From: JAIPEI01 sp964443135
GTDB taxonomy: Bacteria; Desulfobacterota; DSM-4660; Desulfatiglandales; HGW-15
Assembly: GCA_964443135.1 (NCBI GenBank)
Contig: CAYUBQ010000017.1
Location: 3,269 to 67,268, forward strand
Direction: 5' to 3'
Length of the DNA stretch: 64,000 nt
The notes below the pieces were generated by a model. That model ran no database searches and was not told the DNA's origin. It saw only the letters and a list, made by a program, of their open reading frames with translations. Of this stretch, positions 48,948 to 57,631 are shown piece after piece; within the stretch, counting starts at the first letter, position 1; every line of letters begins with the position of its first letter. The position numbers were made by a program, and so were the translations under genes.

Positions 48948-48968
48948 GCCGTCCCGGGCGGGGACGGC
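48948..48968. repeat. Hairpin in fliD leader
   Basis: GCCGTCCC (48948-48955) and GGGACGGC (48961-48968), 5-nt loop, 34 bp before the fliD start codon (ATG at 48914 on the minus strand). It could limit read-through from fliC or affect fliD translation. Confidence 0.45.
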
Positions 48969-48996
48969 AAACGGTCCTCGAGGCGGTGTTGAGAAT

Positions 48997-49030
48997 CCGG
49001 GGACCCCGCCGAACTCAGCAGGGTCCCCGG
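48997..49030 (-). terminator. Terminator-like hairpin downstream of fliC
   Basis: Perfect 10-bp stem CCGGGGACCC (48997-49006) with GGGTCCCCGG (49021-49030) and a 14-nt loop, 18 bp after the fliC stop. The following bases on the minus strand (ATTCTC) are not a U-tract, so termination may be partial, letting some transcripts enter fliD. Confidence 0.55.
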
Positions 49031-49047
49031 GGCAAAGGGTGATCGAA

Positions 49048-51309
49048 TCAGCCCTGGAGCAGGGTGAGCGCCGCCTGCGGCAGGGTGTTGGCCTGGGCCA
49101 GCATGGCGGTTCCGGCCTGCTGCAGGATCTGGGCCTTGGTCATGGATGCGACCTCCGCGGCGTAGTCCGCATCCAGGATGCGGGATCGCGCTGCAGAGAT
49201 GTTCTCCGCGACGTTGCCCAGGTTGGCGATGGTGGACTCGAACCGGTTCTGGACCGCACCCAGGTCGCCTCGAATGGAGTCGATCTGGCCGATCGCGCCG
49301 TCAATGACATCAATGGCATCGTTGGCGCCTTCCTGGCTGCTGATGTCGATCTGGTTCACGCTGGAGAGCTCCGAAGCGTTCGCAGCGCCGGCATCCGCGT
49401 TGAACAGGGAGGAACCGGCGGAGGCGTCCCCATCCACGCTAGAGGTGATGTTGAAGGTGTCCTGGGAGTCGAACTTGACCTCGCCCCCCACCACCGTGGA
49501 GTCGGCACCGTTTCGGTCCCCGCCGTCGTAGAGCTTGACCGTGGTCGTGGCCGTGTCGTTGTCCGCGCCCACGTCCCCGCCGGTCACGCTGATGGAGACC
49601 TCGTTCTCGGGCACAATCGTGGATCCGTCACCAGATACTTTGTTTGTAGATGACACATCGGTTTGATAATCGACTGCAGCGCTGTGCTGGAAGCCGGAGA
49701 TCTTGATGTCTGCCCCTTCACTGTGCTCCAGCACGATCTCCGAGGTGCTGCTGCCGATCTTGGCCGTGATGCCCGTGTTGCCGGAGAGATCGTTGATGGC
49801 GTCCACCAAGGCGCCCAAATCATTGCTCGTCACCGTGGCTTCCACCGACACCGCCTCGGCGTTGTCGCCCCGCAGGCCGAAACTGACCGTCCCGTCCTCA
49901 CTCAGGCCGGAGAGGGTCACTTCGGTGGAGGCCGTGGCGCTGACGCCCGTGGAACCTTCCACTGCGTTCACCGCCTTAGCGATGCTTTCGGCTGAATCTC
50001 CCGCCGCGACCTCCACGGTTTCGGTGCCCATGGAGCCGACGATGGTCAAATCCTGCTTTTCCACGCCGTTGTTGGTTGCAGCGGTTTGTCCAACAACAGA
50101 CGTGATGCTAGTATCACTTTCATTCTGAAAAATTGTATCGTTGGCATCATCAATAGTGTATCCTTCTTGTAGATACACTTCGACGCGTCCACCGAAAGTT
50201 AACTGGCTTTCATTACCATCATCCAAAAGTTCAGAGTCTCCTTTAAGTCCAGTAATTGTGAAGCCATCATCTTCAGTACCTGCTGTTGATACCTCAAAAT
50301 ACAGATCTCGTCCATCCAAAGCGTGTACATCAACAGTGCCACTATCATTCACAGTAGCATATATTCCTGCATCAGCTAGAGTGTCATTGTTATTGATATT
50401 TTCAGCAACCTTGCTCAATGTAAAATCAGAACCATCAGCGGTTTCATCAAAAACATTTTGTCCTTCAAGTTGAATTATAGTATCTGAAGTAGTATCATCA
50501 AGTTTAAGGTTGCTTAATGTGACTTTATTATAGGCAGTTGCTGACTCTACACCACTGGTGCCGGTCAGGGCGGTAGCGATATCTGATGCCTGATCGCTTC
50601 CATCGACAGCCACATCATTCGAATCAGTTACACCAGCCTTAGTAGTGCCGCTAATAGTCAATGTGGTTGCTGTATAACCGTTATCATCAGCTGCTGCAGA
50701 AACCTGTCCAACCTCGGTACCTTGATTTCCACTTCCAAGAAACGTCCGGCTAGTCGCCGCCTCGATGCCGTTGTCATTGTCCGTACGCACCGTGTTGGTC
50801 CCCAGGGCCGTGGACTGGGCATCGTCGATGGAAACGCCAATGGTCTCGTTCGCATTGGCGCCGACCTGGAACAGGGCGTTGCTCAGGCTGCCGTCCAGAA
50901 TCTTCTGGCCGTTGAAGGTCGTGCTGGTGGCGATGCGCTGGATCTCCTGCTTGAGCAGATTGACCTCGGCCTGCAGGGAGGCCCGGTCGGAGGCGCTGTT
51001 CGTGTCGTTGGCCGACTGGACGGACAGCTCGCGCATGCGCTGGAGCAGGTTCGTGGTCTCCTGCAAAGCGCCTTCCGCGGTCTGGGCCATGGAGATGCCG
51101 TCGTTGGCGTTCCGCGATGCCTGGTTCAGGCCGCGGATCTGGGCGGTCATCCGGTCGGAGATGGCCAGGCCGGCCGCGTCGTCCTTGGCGCTGTTGACCC
51201 GCAGGCCCGATGAAAGCCTCTGAAGAGAGGTGTTCAGGGTCCCCTGGGACTTGGTAAGGTTTCTCTGGGCGTTCAGTGCCGCGATGTTCGTGTTGATTGA
51301 AATAGCCAT
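49048..51309 (-). CDS. fliC: Flagellin FliC, large, with AT-rich variable centre
   Basis: A 753-residue flagellin, far longer than the ~300-500 usual. The N-terminal D0/D1 (MAISINTNIAALNAQRNLTK, ...LSSGLRVNSAKDDAAGLAIS) and C-terminal D1/D0 (NRFESTIANLGNVAENISAARSRILDADYAAE through ALTLLQG) are canonical. The ~480-residue centre is acidic, Thr/Ser/Asp-rich, with repeated strand units resembling flagellin hook-IN modules. Its DNA from about 50040 to 50720 is visibly AT-rich against a GC-rich gene. It forms the filament. A sigma28-like promoter is at 51437-51463 and AAGGAGG precedes ATG. The neighbouring fliB product should methylate its exposed lysines. Confidence 0.96.
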   Translation of the reverse strand: MAISINTNIAALNAQRNLTKSQGTLNTSLQRLSSGLRVNSAKDDAAGLAISDRMTAQIRGLNQASRNANDGISMAQTAEGALQETTNLLQRMRELSVQSANDTNSASDRASLQAEVNLLKQEIQRIATSTTFNGQKILDGSLSNALFQVGANANETIGVSIDDAQSTALGTNTVRTDNDNGIEAATSRTFLGSGNQGTEVGQVSAAADDNGYTATTLTISGTTKAGVTDSNDVAVDGSDQASDIATALTGTSGVESATAYNKVTLSNLKLDDTTSDTIIQLEGQNVFDETADGSDFTLSKVAENINNNDTLADAGIYATVNDSGTVDVHALDGRDLYFEVSTAGTEDDGFTITGLKGDSELLDDGNESQLTFGGRVEVYLQEGYTIDDANDTIFQNESDTSITSVVGQTAATNNGVEKQDLTIVGSMGTETVEVAAGDSAESIAKAVNAVEGSTGVSATASTEVTLSGLSEDGTVSFGLRGDNAEAVSVEATVTSNDLGALVDAINDLSGNTGITAKIGSSTSEIVLEHSEGADIKISGFQHSAAVDYQTDVSSTNKVSGDGSTIVPENEVSISVTGGDVGADNDTATTTVKLYDGGDRNGADSTVVGGEVKFDSQDTFNITSSVDGDASAGSSLFNADAGAANASELSSVNQIDISSQEGANDAIDVIDGAIGQIDSIRGDLGAVQNRFESTIANLGNVAENISAARSRILDADYAAEVASMTKAQILQQAGTAMLAQANTLPQAALTLLQG

Positions 51310-51436
51310 GGTTGTATCCTCCTTGATGTTGTTCTCTAGGCGTCAATGCCCGGATTCGATGTCGTTTCTTCCGATCTGGACCTGTCGTTCGTTTCCCTCC
51401 TTTCCCGGCCCGGCTTTTCCAGCATGGTTACCCCTC

Positions 51437-51463
51437 TCATCGGCATGGGGGCGGGGAACTTGA
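51437..51463 (-). promoter_or_regulatory. Sigma28 (FliA)-type promoter of fliC
   Basis: On the minus strand TCAAGTTC (51456-51463), exactly 11 bp, GCCGATGA (51437-51444), against the consensus TAAAGTTT-N11-GCCGATAA. Transcription would begin near 51430, 120 bp before ATG 51309. Confidence 0.75.
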
Positions 51464-51544
51464 AGGGAAAAGCGGAGGGGAAATGGAAACGGGCAAGGAA
51501 ACCCGGGAGCGCCGGCCGGGAGAACAGGCCGTCCTGTCGCCTGT

Positions 51545-52906
51545 TCAGAGCCGGGCAAGGAGCGCCGCGTGGGCAAGGTCCTGCATGCCCTGCTCGGACA
51601 GGGTCTGCTCCAGGTCGGGCAGGAAGCGTTTGTTGTGCTCGATGCCGCGGGCCAAACGGAACACGGAGTCGACCAGGGCCCGGGTCACCAGCTCCTCCGG
51701 ATCCTCCTGGTCCTTACCCCCTTCGCCCCCTGCGCTCTCGCCTGACGACAGGATGGGACTCACCAGGGGGTGGCTCACGAACAGAAACTTGACCAGAGCG
51801 GTTTGCAGGATCAATCGGTGGACGTAGTTCAAGAGGTTCGGGAAGTCCATGTACACCTTGGTAAACACGAACTGCCTGGCGTAGTTCCCCATGCACCCGT
51901 CGATTTGCGGCTGGAAGCGGTCGAACAGGTGGTCGCGACGGGTGCGGTACCCGGCCACGATGTTGTCGCAGGCCAGGGTGACCGCGTCTTCGCCCTGCTG
52001 GGTGGACAGGAAGGCGCGCTCCGCGCTCTCGCCGGTGTACGCGGACCAAGCCGGGAAGAGAAGGGCGCGGAGCTCCGGGACAGACCTGCGAAACGCGCTC
52101 AGGAACAGGGCCTGCACCACGGTCATGGGGAGGGCCAGGGGCACCTCCATCCCTTGGATGGACTCGGCCCAGGCCGTCTCGTAGACGCGGTCCGCGGCCT
52201 TGTCCACCTCCAGGGCCAATCGGTCCTCGCTGAAGTCTTTCGTTCCCTTGAAAAAGAAGGGGGCCGTGTTCCCGGCAAACGAGGCCAGGCTGAACAGGCG
52301 GGCCTCCAGGGGAAACCGGTCCCTGGCCAGGATGGTGAGGAGGATGTCCCGGATGGTGTCCGCATAGGTGTAGTAGGGGTCCGAGGCCTCCTGAAGCTCT
52401 CTTTTGAACCGGTGCCCCACGTACCCGGCGTTTTCGTAAAGGGAGGGGTCGAGGGCGACCAGGGTGGCGCCTTCCGGGTCCAGGAGGCAGCGCCGGGCCG
52501 CCTCGGGGCAGGACAGGGTGCCGCTCACTTCCAAACGGCGGCCGTGCCAGGCCAGGAGCCGGGGGTAGGTGCGGCAGACCTGGCTGAGCATGGACTCCCC
52601 GAACCGGCGCTGGATTTCGCACAGGCCACCGGGCTCCAGAAAGGGGCAGTGGCCGTTCTCGAGAACCATCTGGGCAAAAGAATAATCGGACCGCTCTTCG
52701 GTGCGGTTGCGGCGGAGGGCGTGGCGAAAGCGCTCCCGGTCCGCGCGGGAGTGGCTCATGGCCTCCTTGAGCCGGGTATAGTGTTTCTTGTCCATAGCAA
52801 TGGTCCAGTTGGCGCAGCAGTTCGCCTCGCACCGGTCCCCGATGCAGGAGAACCCGGTCATGTACTTGAGGGCGATTCCCTGCCGCTCGAGCGGGCCTTG
52901 ATCCAT
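51545..52906 (-). CDS. fliB: Flagellin lysine-N-methylase FliB
   Basis: A 453-residue protein with the FliB signature: Cys-rich start LKYMTGFSCIGDRCEANCCANW, then CPFLEPGGLCEIQRRFGESMLSQVCRTYPRL. This cysteine pattern suggests a metal or Fe-S cofactor. It methylates lysines of flagellin in Salmonella. The rest is helical and matches FliB spacing (KRELQEASDPYYTYADTIRDILLTILA). ATG 52906 follows CAAAGGAGTTCACC. It lies upstream of fliC in the same direction, its usual partner. Confidence 0.93.
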   Translation of the reverse strand: MDQGPLERQGIALKYMTGFSCIGDRCEANCCANWTIAMDKKHYTRLKEAMSHSRADRERFRHALRRNRTEERSDYSFAQMVLENGHCPFLEPGGLCEIQRRFGESMLSQVCRTYPRLLAWHGRRLEVSGTLSCPEAARRCLLDPEGATLVALDPSLYENAGYVGHRFKRELQEASDPYYTYADTIRDILLTILARDRFPLEARLFSLASFAGNTAPFFFKGTKDFSEDRLALEVDKAADRVYETAWAESIQGMEVPLALPMTVVQALFLSAFRRSVPELRALLFPAWSAYTGESAERAFLSTQQGEDAVTLACDNIVAGYRTRRDHLFDRFQPQIDGCMGNYARQFVFTKVYMDFPNLLNYVHRLILQTALVKFLFVSHPLVSPILSSGESAGGEGGKDQEDPEELVTRALVDSVFRLARGIEHNKRFLPDLEQTLSEQGMQDLAHAALLARL

Positions 52907-53191
52907 GGTGAACTCCTTTGGGTGCACGTTTCTCGAGGACAAAAGCGGTTCCGTTGCCGTTGAATACTCATGCAATTCATGTACCGGGAGGACCGTGAGG
53001 GTCCAGAGAACCCGGGGCCGGCCCGGCGCGGGGGCCTGTCCAGCTTGTCGGATTTTCAGCAGAGGTCCTCATGCTCTCGTCGGAAACGGCCGATGGAGGG
53101 AACAGGTTGCGGGTCTTGAACGGATGGGGCAAGACCGGACCCATCCGTCCAGGGAAGGGCGGAGGCAAGAGAAAACGGAGGTTCTGGACCC

Positions 53192-54202
53192 ATGAAGATC
53201 ACGGATTCGCAGGTGGCGATGACGGCCGCCTGGAGCAAGACCGAAACGCTCGAGGAGAAGGAGTCGCTTCAGATCCTTGTGAGACCGCCCGCACGGCAGG
53301 GGGATCGCGTGGAGATCTCGCAGGAACCACGACTCGAGCCCGGGTACAAGCTCGGGAAGCGGACTCGAGGCTTTCATGGAGAGATGCGCCACACGCTCAA
53401 GGCCTTGATCGTGGAGATGCTCACGGGGCGCAGGGTCGAGACCGTGGACCCTTCCTCTCTGGAAGGGTGCCCGGGGGAGGGGGCCTCTGAAGCCCCTGCC
53501 GGGGAGGCCTCTCAGACGAAACCCCGGGAAGGATCCGGCTGGGGCCTGGTCTACGAGCAGTCCCGGACCTACACCGAGCAACAGGAGGTCGCCGTGGCCG
53601 GTGCGGGCTTGGTGCGGACGGCCGACGGCCGGGAGATCGCGTTTCAGGTGGAATTGAGCATGAGCCGGGAGTTCGTGGAGCATCACCGTCTGACGGTTCG
53701 GGCCGGGGATCCGGCCCTGACCGATCCGTTGGTGTTGAACTTCGGCGGGAAGGCGGCGGAGCTCTCGGACGTCCGGTTCGCCTTCGACCTGGACGGCGAC
53801 GGGACCGATGACGACATGCCCGGCCTGGCCCCGGGGAGCGGGTACCTGGCCCTGGACCGGGACGGGAACGGCGAGATCGACGACGGGAGCGAGCTTTTCG
53901 GGCCGGAGACGGGGAGCGGGTTTCAGGAGCTCGCCGCGCACGACGAGGACGGAAACGGCTGGATCGACGAGGGGGACGGGATCTTCGAGCGGCTCAGCCT
54001 GTGGGAGGTGGACGCGCAGGGCGAGCGGTTGAGCTCCCTCTCGGATCGGGGCGTGGGGGCGATCTTTCTGGGCAGCCTGGACGCGCCCTTTGACCTCAAG
54101 GACGAGGAAAACGCGTTGGAGGGCCGCATTGCCCGGCACGGGCTGTTCCTGGGGGAGGACGGCAGCGCGGGTTCGGTGCAGGAGCTGGACCTGAAGGTGT
54201 GA
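53192..54202 (+). CDS. Calcium-loop (EF-hand/dockerin-like) protein
   Basis: A 336-residue protein without a signal peptide. The first ~190 residues are charged, with a beta-rich segment (EIAFQVELSMSREFVEHH). Three acidic calcium-type loops follow: DLDGDGTDDD (199-208), DRDGNGEIDDGSELFG (222-237) and DEDGNGWIDEGD (251-262). A RLSLWEVDAQGERLSSLSDRGVGAIFL stretch comes after. Similar proteins occur near flagellar genes in this class, but the function is unknown. The start MKITDSQV resembles that of the 41886 gene. It is divergent from fliB, so it may belong to the late flagellar set. GGAGG is about 10 bp before ATG. Confidence 0.72.
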   Translation: MKITDSQVAMTAAWSKTETLEEKESLQILVRPPARQGDRVEISQEPRLEPGYKLGKRTRGFHGEMRHTLKALIVEMLTGRRVETVDPSSLEGCPGEGASEAPAGEASQTKPREGSGWGLVYEQSRTYTEQQEVAVAGAGLVRTADGREIAFQVELSMSREFVEHHRLTVRAGDPALTDPLVLNFGGKAAELSDVRFAFDLDGDGTDDDMPGLAPGSGYLALDRDGNGEIDDGSELFGPETGSGFQELAAHDEDGNGWIDEGDGIFERLSLWEVDAQGERLSSLSDRGVGAIFLGSLDAPFDLKDEENALEGRIARHGLFLGEDGSAGSVQELDLKV

Positions 54203-54233
54203 GGGGGAGACGGCCTCAGGCGTGGACTTCCCC

Positions 54234-54250
54234 AAGGACCTGATCAATGG
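54234..54250 (+). repeat. 17-bp direct repeat, first copy
   Basis: AAGGACCTGATCAATGG, identical to 59935-59951. Each copy stands ahead of a TA module that precedes one rfb segment. It probably marks the left edge of the duplicated unit. Confidence 0.65.
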
Positions 54251-54276
54251 CCAATCAGCCTGAGGTTTGCCTGCCC

Positions 54277-54305
54277 TTGACAGAAAGGAATTCCGATTGT
54301 AAGAT
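54277..54305 (+). promoter_or_regulatory. Strong sigma70-type promoter of the AbrB/PIN module
   Basis: TTGACA (54277-54282), exactly 17 bp, TAAGAT (54300-54305). ATG of the antitoxin is 33 bp further on, with AAAGGAGG between. Confidence 0.8.
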
Positions 54306-54338
54306 TTCCTTGTTTTCTGTTAAAAAGGAGGCCGCCTT

Positions 54339-54566
54339 ATGCTGACCAAGCTCACGAGTAAAAATCAAATCACGATCCCCAAAGCCATTCTGTCCAAGGT
54401 GCCGGAGACCACCCATTTTGATGTCACCCTTGAGGACGGGACCATCATCCTGAAACCGGTCCGCGTCTCGGAAGTTGATCTCGAGGGCGTTCGACAAAAG
54501 ATGAAATCCTTGGGGCTTGATGAGGATTCCGTGTCCGAGGCCGTTCGATGGGCACGGGAACGTTAG
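54339..54566 (+). CDS. AbrB/SpoVT-type antitoxin
   Basis: A 75-residue protein with a swapped-hairpin AbrB N-terminus (MLTKLTSKNQITIPKAILSKV) and DVTLEDGTIILKPV, then a helical, acidic tail for toxin binding. The stop TAG ends one base before the toxin ATG. It should repress its own TTGACA/TAAGAT promoter and block the PIN partner. Codon usage is less GC-biased than in housekeeping genes, as in many TA modules. Confidence 0.9.
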   Translation: MLTKLTSKNQITIPKAILSKVPETTHFDVTLEDGTIILKPVRVSEVDLEGVRQKMKSLGLDEDSVSEAVRWARER

Positions 54567-54968
54567 ATGAAACGGGTCGTCCTCGACACCAATGTCGTGG
54601 TGAGCGGCCTCCTGTTCGGCGGACGTCCCGGAGAACCGGTCTCCCTGTGGAAAAAGGGTCACATGCTTCCCTTGTGCTCCAAGCCCATGGTGCAAGAGAT
54701 CCTGCGGGTGCTTGCCTACCCCAAGTTTCAACTCTCCGAACGGGAAATCCAATCGCTTCTCTTTCAGGAGATTCTGCCCTGGTTCGAGACCGTTCCGTTT
54801 GAACCCGGCAAGGCGTATGTGCGGGATGCCCCTGCGGACGACAAGTTCATCTGGTGCGCGCTTTCGGGCCAAGCCGAGGCCATCGTCTCAGGAGACACCC
54901 ACCTCCTCTCCCTTCCCAATCCACCTGTCCCCATCCTCACCGTACAGGCCTATCTGGATGCTTTATGA
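54567..54968 (+). CDS. PIN-family toxin (putative TA toxin component)
   Basis: A 133-residue PIN RNase. MKRVVLDTNVVVSGLLFGG has the first Asp; VQEILRVLAYPKF supplies the Glu; and DAPADDKFIWCALSGQAEAIVSGDTHLL has the third and fourth acidic residues. It belongs to the group often annotated as toxin of a PIN family TA system. It lies immediately after its AbrB antitoxin. The end of a foreign HepT-like fragment begins within 25 bp. Confidence 0.9.
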   Translation: MKRVVLDTNVVVSGLLFGGRPGEPVSLWKKGHMLPLCSKPMVQEILRVLAYPKFQLSEREIQSLLFQEILPWFETVPFEPGKAYVRDAPADDKFIWCALSGQAEAIVSGDTHLLSLPNPPVPILTVQAYLDAL

Positions 54969-54990
54969 GGCGTGTGAAATCGCTATTCGG

Positions 54991-55070
54991 AATCCTGCAC
55001 CACGATGTGGAAGACCTCCGGGGCTTCGCCCGGGAGATCCTGGATCGTCTCCCCCACATCGCTTCTCGAG
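54991..55070 (+). pseudogene. HepT 3'-end fragment at start of rfb copy 1
   Basis: GGAATCCTGCACCACGATGTGG onward encodes GILHHDVEDLRGFAREILDRLPHIAS, identical in sequence to the last residues of the complete HepT at 60563-60991. There is no start or upstream part; the preceding sequence belongs to the AbrB/PIN module. It shows that copy 1 of the rfb segment is a duplicate brought with the tail of hepT. Confidence 0.85.
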
Positions 55071-55072
55071 CG

Positions 55073-55873
55073 CTATCTTTTTCGAGGAATGCGCAAGGCC
55101 GTCCTCGAGCTCTCGCGCCACGGCGGCAGGCTGATGCCGAAGGACCTGTGGATTCGTGCACAGCTCAGGACCGAGTAGGGGGGCCGTGCGGCCGGGGTGG
55201 GGTAGTCCTCGGTGGAAATGGGGTGAACGTTTTGAACCCGCAGGGCCAGAGCCTGCGGGGCCAGCTCGAAGATGCCTTCGGCAAAGCCGTACCAGGTGGT
55301 TTGCCCCTGATTGGAGCAGTGATAGGTCCCCCAAGGGGAGGGGGTTCGGGGCAGGGCCTCTGCGATTTGGAGGATCGCCCGGGCGAGGTCTCTTGCCCAA
55401 GTGGGGCAGCCCACCTGGTCGTTCACCACGGAGAGGGTGTCGCGCTCCCGCCCCAGGCGGAGCATGGTGGTGAGGAAGTTGCGGCCGTAGGCGTTCAGGG
55501 GGGAGACCGGGTCCTCTTCTCGGTAGGGCCGCGTGCCCCGGCCGTCGAACACGTAGTCCGTGGAGACGTGGATCAGGGGAACGTTCGCTTGTGAGCAGGC
55601 CGCGGCCAGGTTCTCGGCGCCGTCCCGGTTCACGGCAAAGGCGAGGCCGGGTTCGGACTCGGCCCGGTCCACGTCGGTGTAGGCCGCTGCGTTGACGAGG
55701 ATGTCGGGTTTTTGACGGGTGAGGGCCTGCCGGACCGCCTCGGGGTCGGTGATGTCCAGGTCGGTCCGGGTGAGGGGGAGGACGGTCACGTCCGAGCCGG
55801 GACGGGATCCGGCCTCTTGGATCTCCCTTCCCAGCTGCCCGCCCGCCCCGGTCAGGAGGAGGCGCAGGGTCAT
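55073..55873 (-). pseudogene. rfbD: dTDP-4-dehydrorhamnose reductase, copy 1, internally deleted
   Basis: 266 residues against 296 in copy 2. N-terminal LLLTGAGGQLGREI (NADPH motif) and STDYVFDG are intact, but after NAYGR the sequence jumps to NFLTTML. The missing 30 residues include the Lys of the catalytic YxxxK (YGRSK in copy 2) and the RTSWLY strand. The deletion is in frame and bounded by a short direct repeat (TGCGGCCGT), so it probably arose by slippage. The product would be open but catalytically dead. ATG 55873 overlaps the rfbC stop by 4 bp. Confidence 0.85.
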
Positions 55874-56251
55874 GGCGTCTTTTCCGCGTACACGGGCAGT
55901 TGATCCGCGGGAACGTCCCTCAGCCGGGGGAGGTCCCGGTCCTTGGGGGAGAGGAGCGGGTCGTCCACGGGCCAGTCGATGCCGAGGTCCGGATCGGACC
56001 AGAGGATGCCCGCGTCGCAGTCGGGCGCGTAGACGTCGCTGCACTTGTAGAGCACCAGCGCCTCCTCGGTCAGGGCGCAGAACCCGTGGGCGAACCCCTC
56101 GGGGACAAAGAGCTGGCAAGGGTCTTGGGCGGAGAGCCGCATCCCGAACCAGCGGCGGAAGGTGGGGGAGCCCAGCCGGATGTCCACGCAGACGTCGAAG
56201 ACCTCTCCCTGAATCGCCTGGATCAGCTTGGCCTGGGGGCTCAGCCCTCAT
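55870..56251 (-). pseudogene. rfbC: dTDP-4-dehydrorhamnose 3,5-epimerase, copy 1, 5'-deleted
   Basis: Only the C-terminal two-thirds remain (from KLIQAIQGEVFDVCVD on). Compared with copy 2, 188 bp between two GGGCTC motifs is lost. This removes most of the N-terminal part, including GTLRGLHFQ with the catalytic His, and shifts the frame relative to the original ATG (56251). An internal Met (56187) would yield 105 residues without an active site. Confidence 0.85.
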
Positions 56252-57128
56252 CCGGCGGACCTCCGTCTCTCAGAAGGCCCAGCAGGTAGCGGCCGTAGTC
56301 GTTTTTCTCCAGGGGCCGGGCGAGCCGCTCCACCTGCTCATCGTCGATGTACCCCATGCGCCAGGCGATCTCCTCCACGCAGGCCACGCGCAGGCCCTGG
56401 CGCTCCTGGATGACCTGGATGAAGTGGGCCGCCTGGAGGAGGCTCTCGTGGGTGCCCGTGTCCAGCCAGGCGATGCCCCGGCCGAGCTTCTCCACGGCCA
56501 GCTCCCCGCGCTCCAGGTAGGCGCGGTTGACGTCCGTGATCTCCAGCTCCCCCCGGGGGGAGGGCTCGAGCCCGGCCGCGATCTCCAGCACCCGGTTGTC
56601 GTAGAAGTAGAGGCCGGTGACGGCCCAGTTGGAGGGGGCCTTTTGGGGCTTCTCCTAAATGCCCACGGGCCGGTCCTTCGGGTCGAAGGCCACCACGCCG
56701 TAGCGCTCGGGGTCGCGCACCCAGTAGCCGAAGACCGTGGCGCCGGTGGTCCTTCGGGCCGCCCGGTTCAGGAACCCGGGCAGGCCGTGGCCGAAGAAGA
56801 TGTTGTCCCCGAGGATCATGCAGACCCGGTCCTCCCCCACGAAGTCCCGGCCGATGAGGAAGGCCTGGGCCAGCCCCTCGGGCCGGGGCTGCTCGGCGTA
56901 GGCGAACCGGAGGCCCCACTGGGAGCCGTCCTGGAGCAGGTCCTGGAACCGGGGGAGGTCCACCGGGGTGGAGATCACCAGGATCTCCCGGATGCCCGCC
57001 AGCATGAGGACGCTGAGCGGGTAGTAGATCATGGGCTTGTCGTAGACCGGGAGCATCTGCTTGCTCACCCCCTGGGTGATGGGGTAGAGCCGGGTGCCCG
57101 ATCCGCCGGCCAGGATGATGCCTTTCAC
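56241..57128 (-). pseudogene. rfbA: Glucose-1-phosphate thymidylyltransferase, copy 1, interrupted by in-frame TAG
   Basis: From GTG 57128 the protein is typical RfbA: GIILAGGSGTRLYPITQGVSKQMLPVYDKPMIYYPLS, GDNIFFGHGL, VFGYWVRDPERYGVVAFD. Codon 158 is TAG (56655-56657) where the family has Glu (GI-E-EKP). The frame then continues perfectly through EKPQKAPSNWAVTGLYFYDNRVLEI to a TCA-complement stop at 56241, total 295 codons. The enzyme makes dTDP-glucose, the first step to dTDP-rhamnose. As written it is split; suppression, re-initiation at MLEIAAG (56591), or loss of function are all possible. Copy 2 has the same TAG. Confidence 0.85.
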
Positions 57129-57226
57129 GGGTTCTTCCTCTTTTCCACCATTGCTTCGTTCGATTCTATCCTGTCGTCGCGAGTACCATAGCAAGCATCG
57201 ACATCGAGGACCACAGCTGCCGCTGA

Positions 57227-57631
57227 TCAGGAAACGGGTAGCCGCGGTGCAGGCCGAACATCGGTCTTGGAGAAATCGTCGCCTTTGAACAGGAGCGGTT
57301 CGCCGCTGTATACGGAAAGGGCGTACGCACAGCAATCGCCGATGTTCAGGGAGGCCGGGTGTCTGCCTTTGCCGTATTTTCTCCAGGCGGTCCTGGCCAG
57401 CTCATACTGGCGGAGGTCCATGGGCACAATATCAATGGTGGAGTGGTGGAGAAGAAGGTCGAGCTCACGTCCCCCAGGTTCGCCTTTCTTGGCCTCAATG
57501 ACGATGCCGGCCTCGAGCGCGGAGAATGCGCTCAGGAGCCTCTTGGGGTCTGCGGCAATGGTTCGAGCGAATGATTCTGCATCGGCTTCGCCGAGCAGAA
57601 TGGCCATCAGCGCGGACGTGTCGATGACCAT
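57227..57631 (-). CDS. vapC: VapC-type PIN-domain toxin
   Basis: A 134-residue PIN RNase: MVIDTSALMAILLGEADAE (Asp4), SALEAGIVIEAKKG (Glu about 42), SLNIGDCCAYALSVYSGEPLLFKGDDFSKTDV (the last Asp pair). This matches VapC of the Rv0624/Rv0065 type. It starts one base before the end of the vapB stop (TGATG overlap). It is inserted just upstream of rfbA copy 1 on the same strand. Confidence 0.92.
   Translation of the reverse strand: MVIDTSALMAILLGEADAESFARTIAADPKRLLSAFSALEAGIVIEAKKGEPGGRELDLLLHHSTIDIVPMDLRQYELARTAWRKYGKGRHPASLNIGDCCAYALSVYSGEPLLFKGDDFSKTDVRPAPRLPVS

Larger units (their letters stand above)
54991..57141. repeat. Segmental duplication, copy 1 (hepT tail-rfbD-rfbC-rfbA)
   Basis: About 2151 bp matching 60913-63341 (about 2429 bp). 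The difference of 278 bp is accounted for by two deletions in copy 1: 90 bp inside rfbD and 188 bp inside rfbC. The rfbA part is identical at the protein level, rfbC differs by one residue in the shared part, and rfbD has diverged by roughly a tenth. Confidence 0.9.

Noticed and set aside
53060..53100. GCCGATGG near 53088 as a sigma28 promoter for the calcium-loop gene
   Set aside because: The -10 is fair, but the octamer 11 bp upstream (CATGCTCT) bears no likeness to TAAAGTTT.
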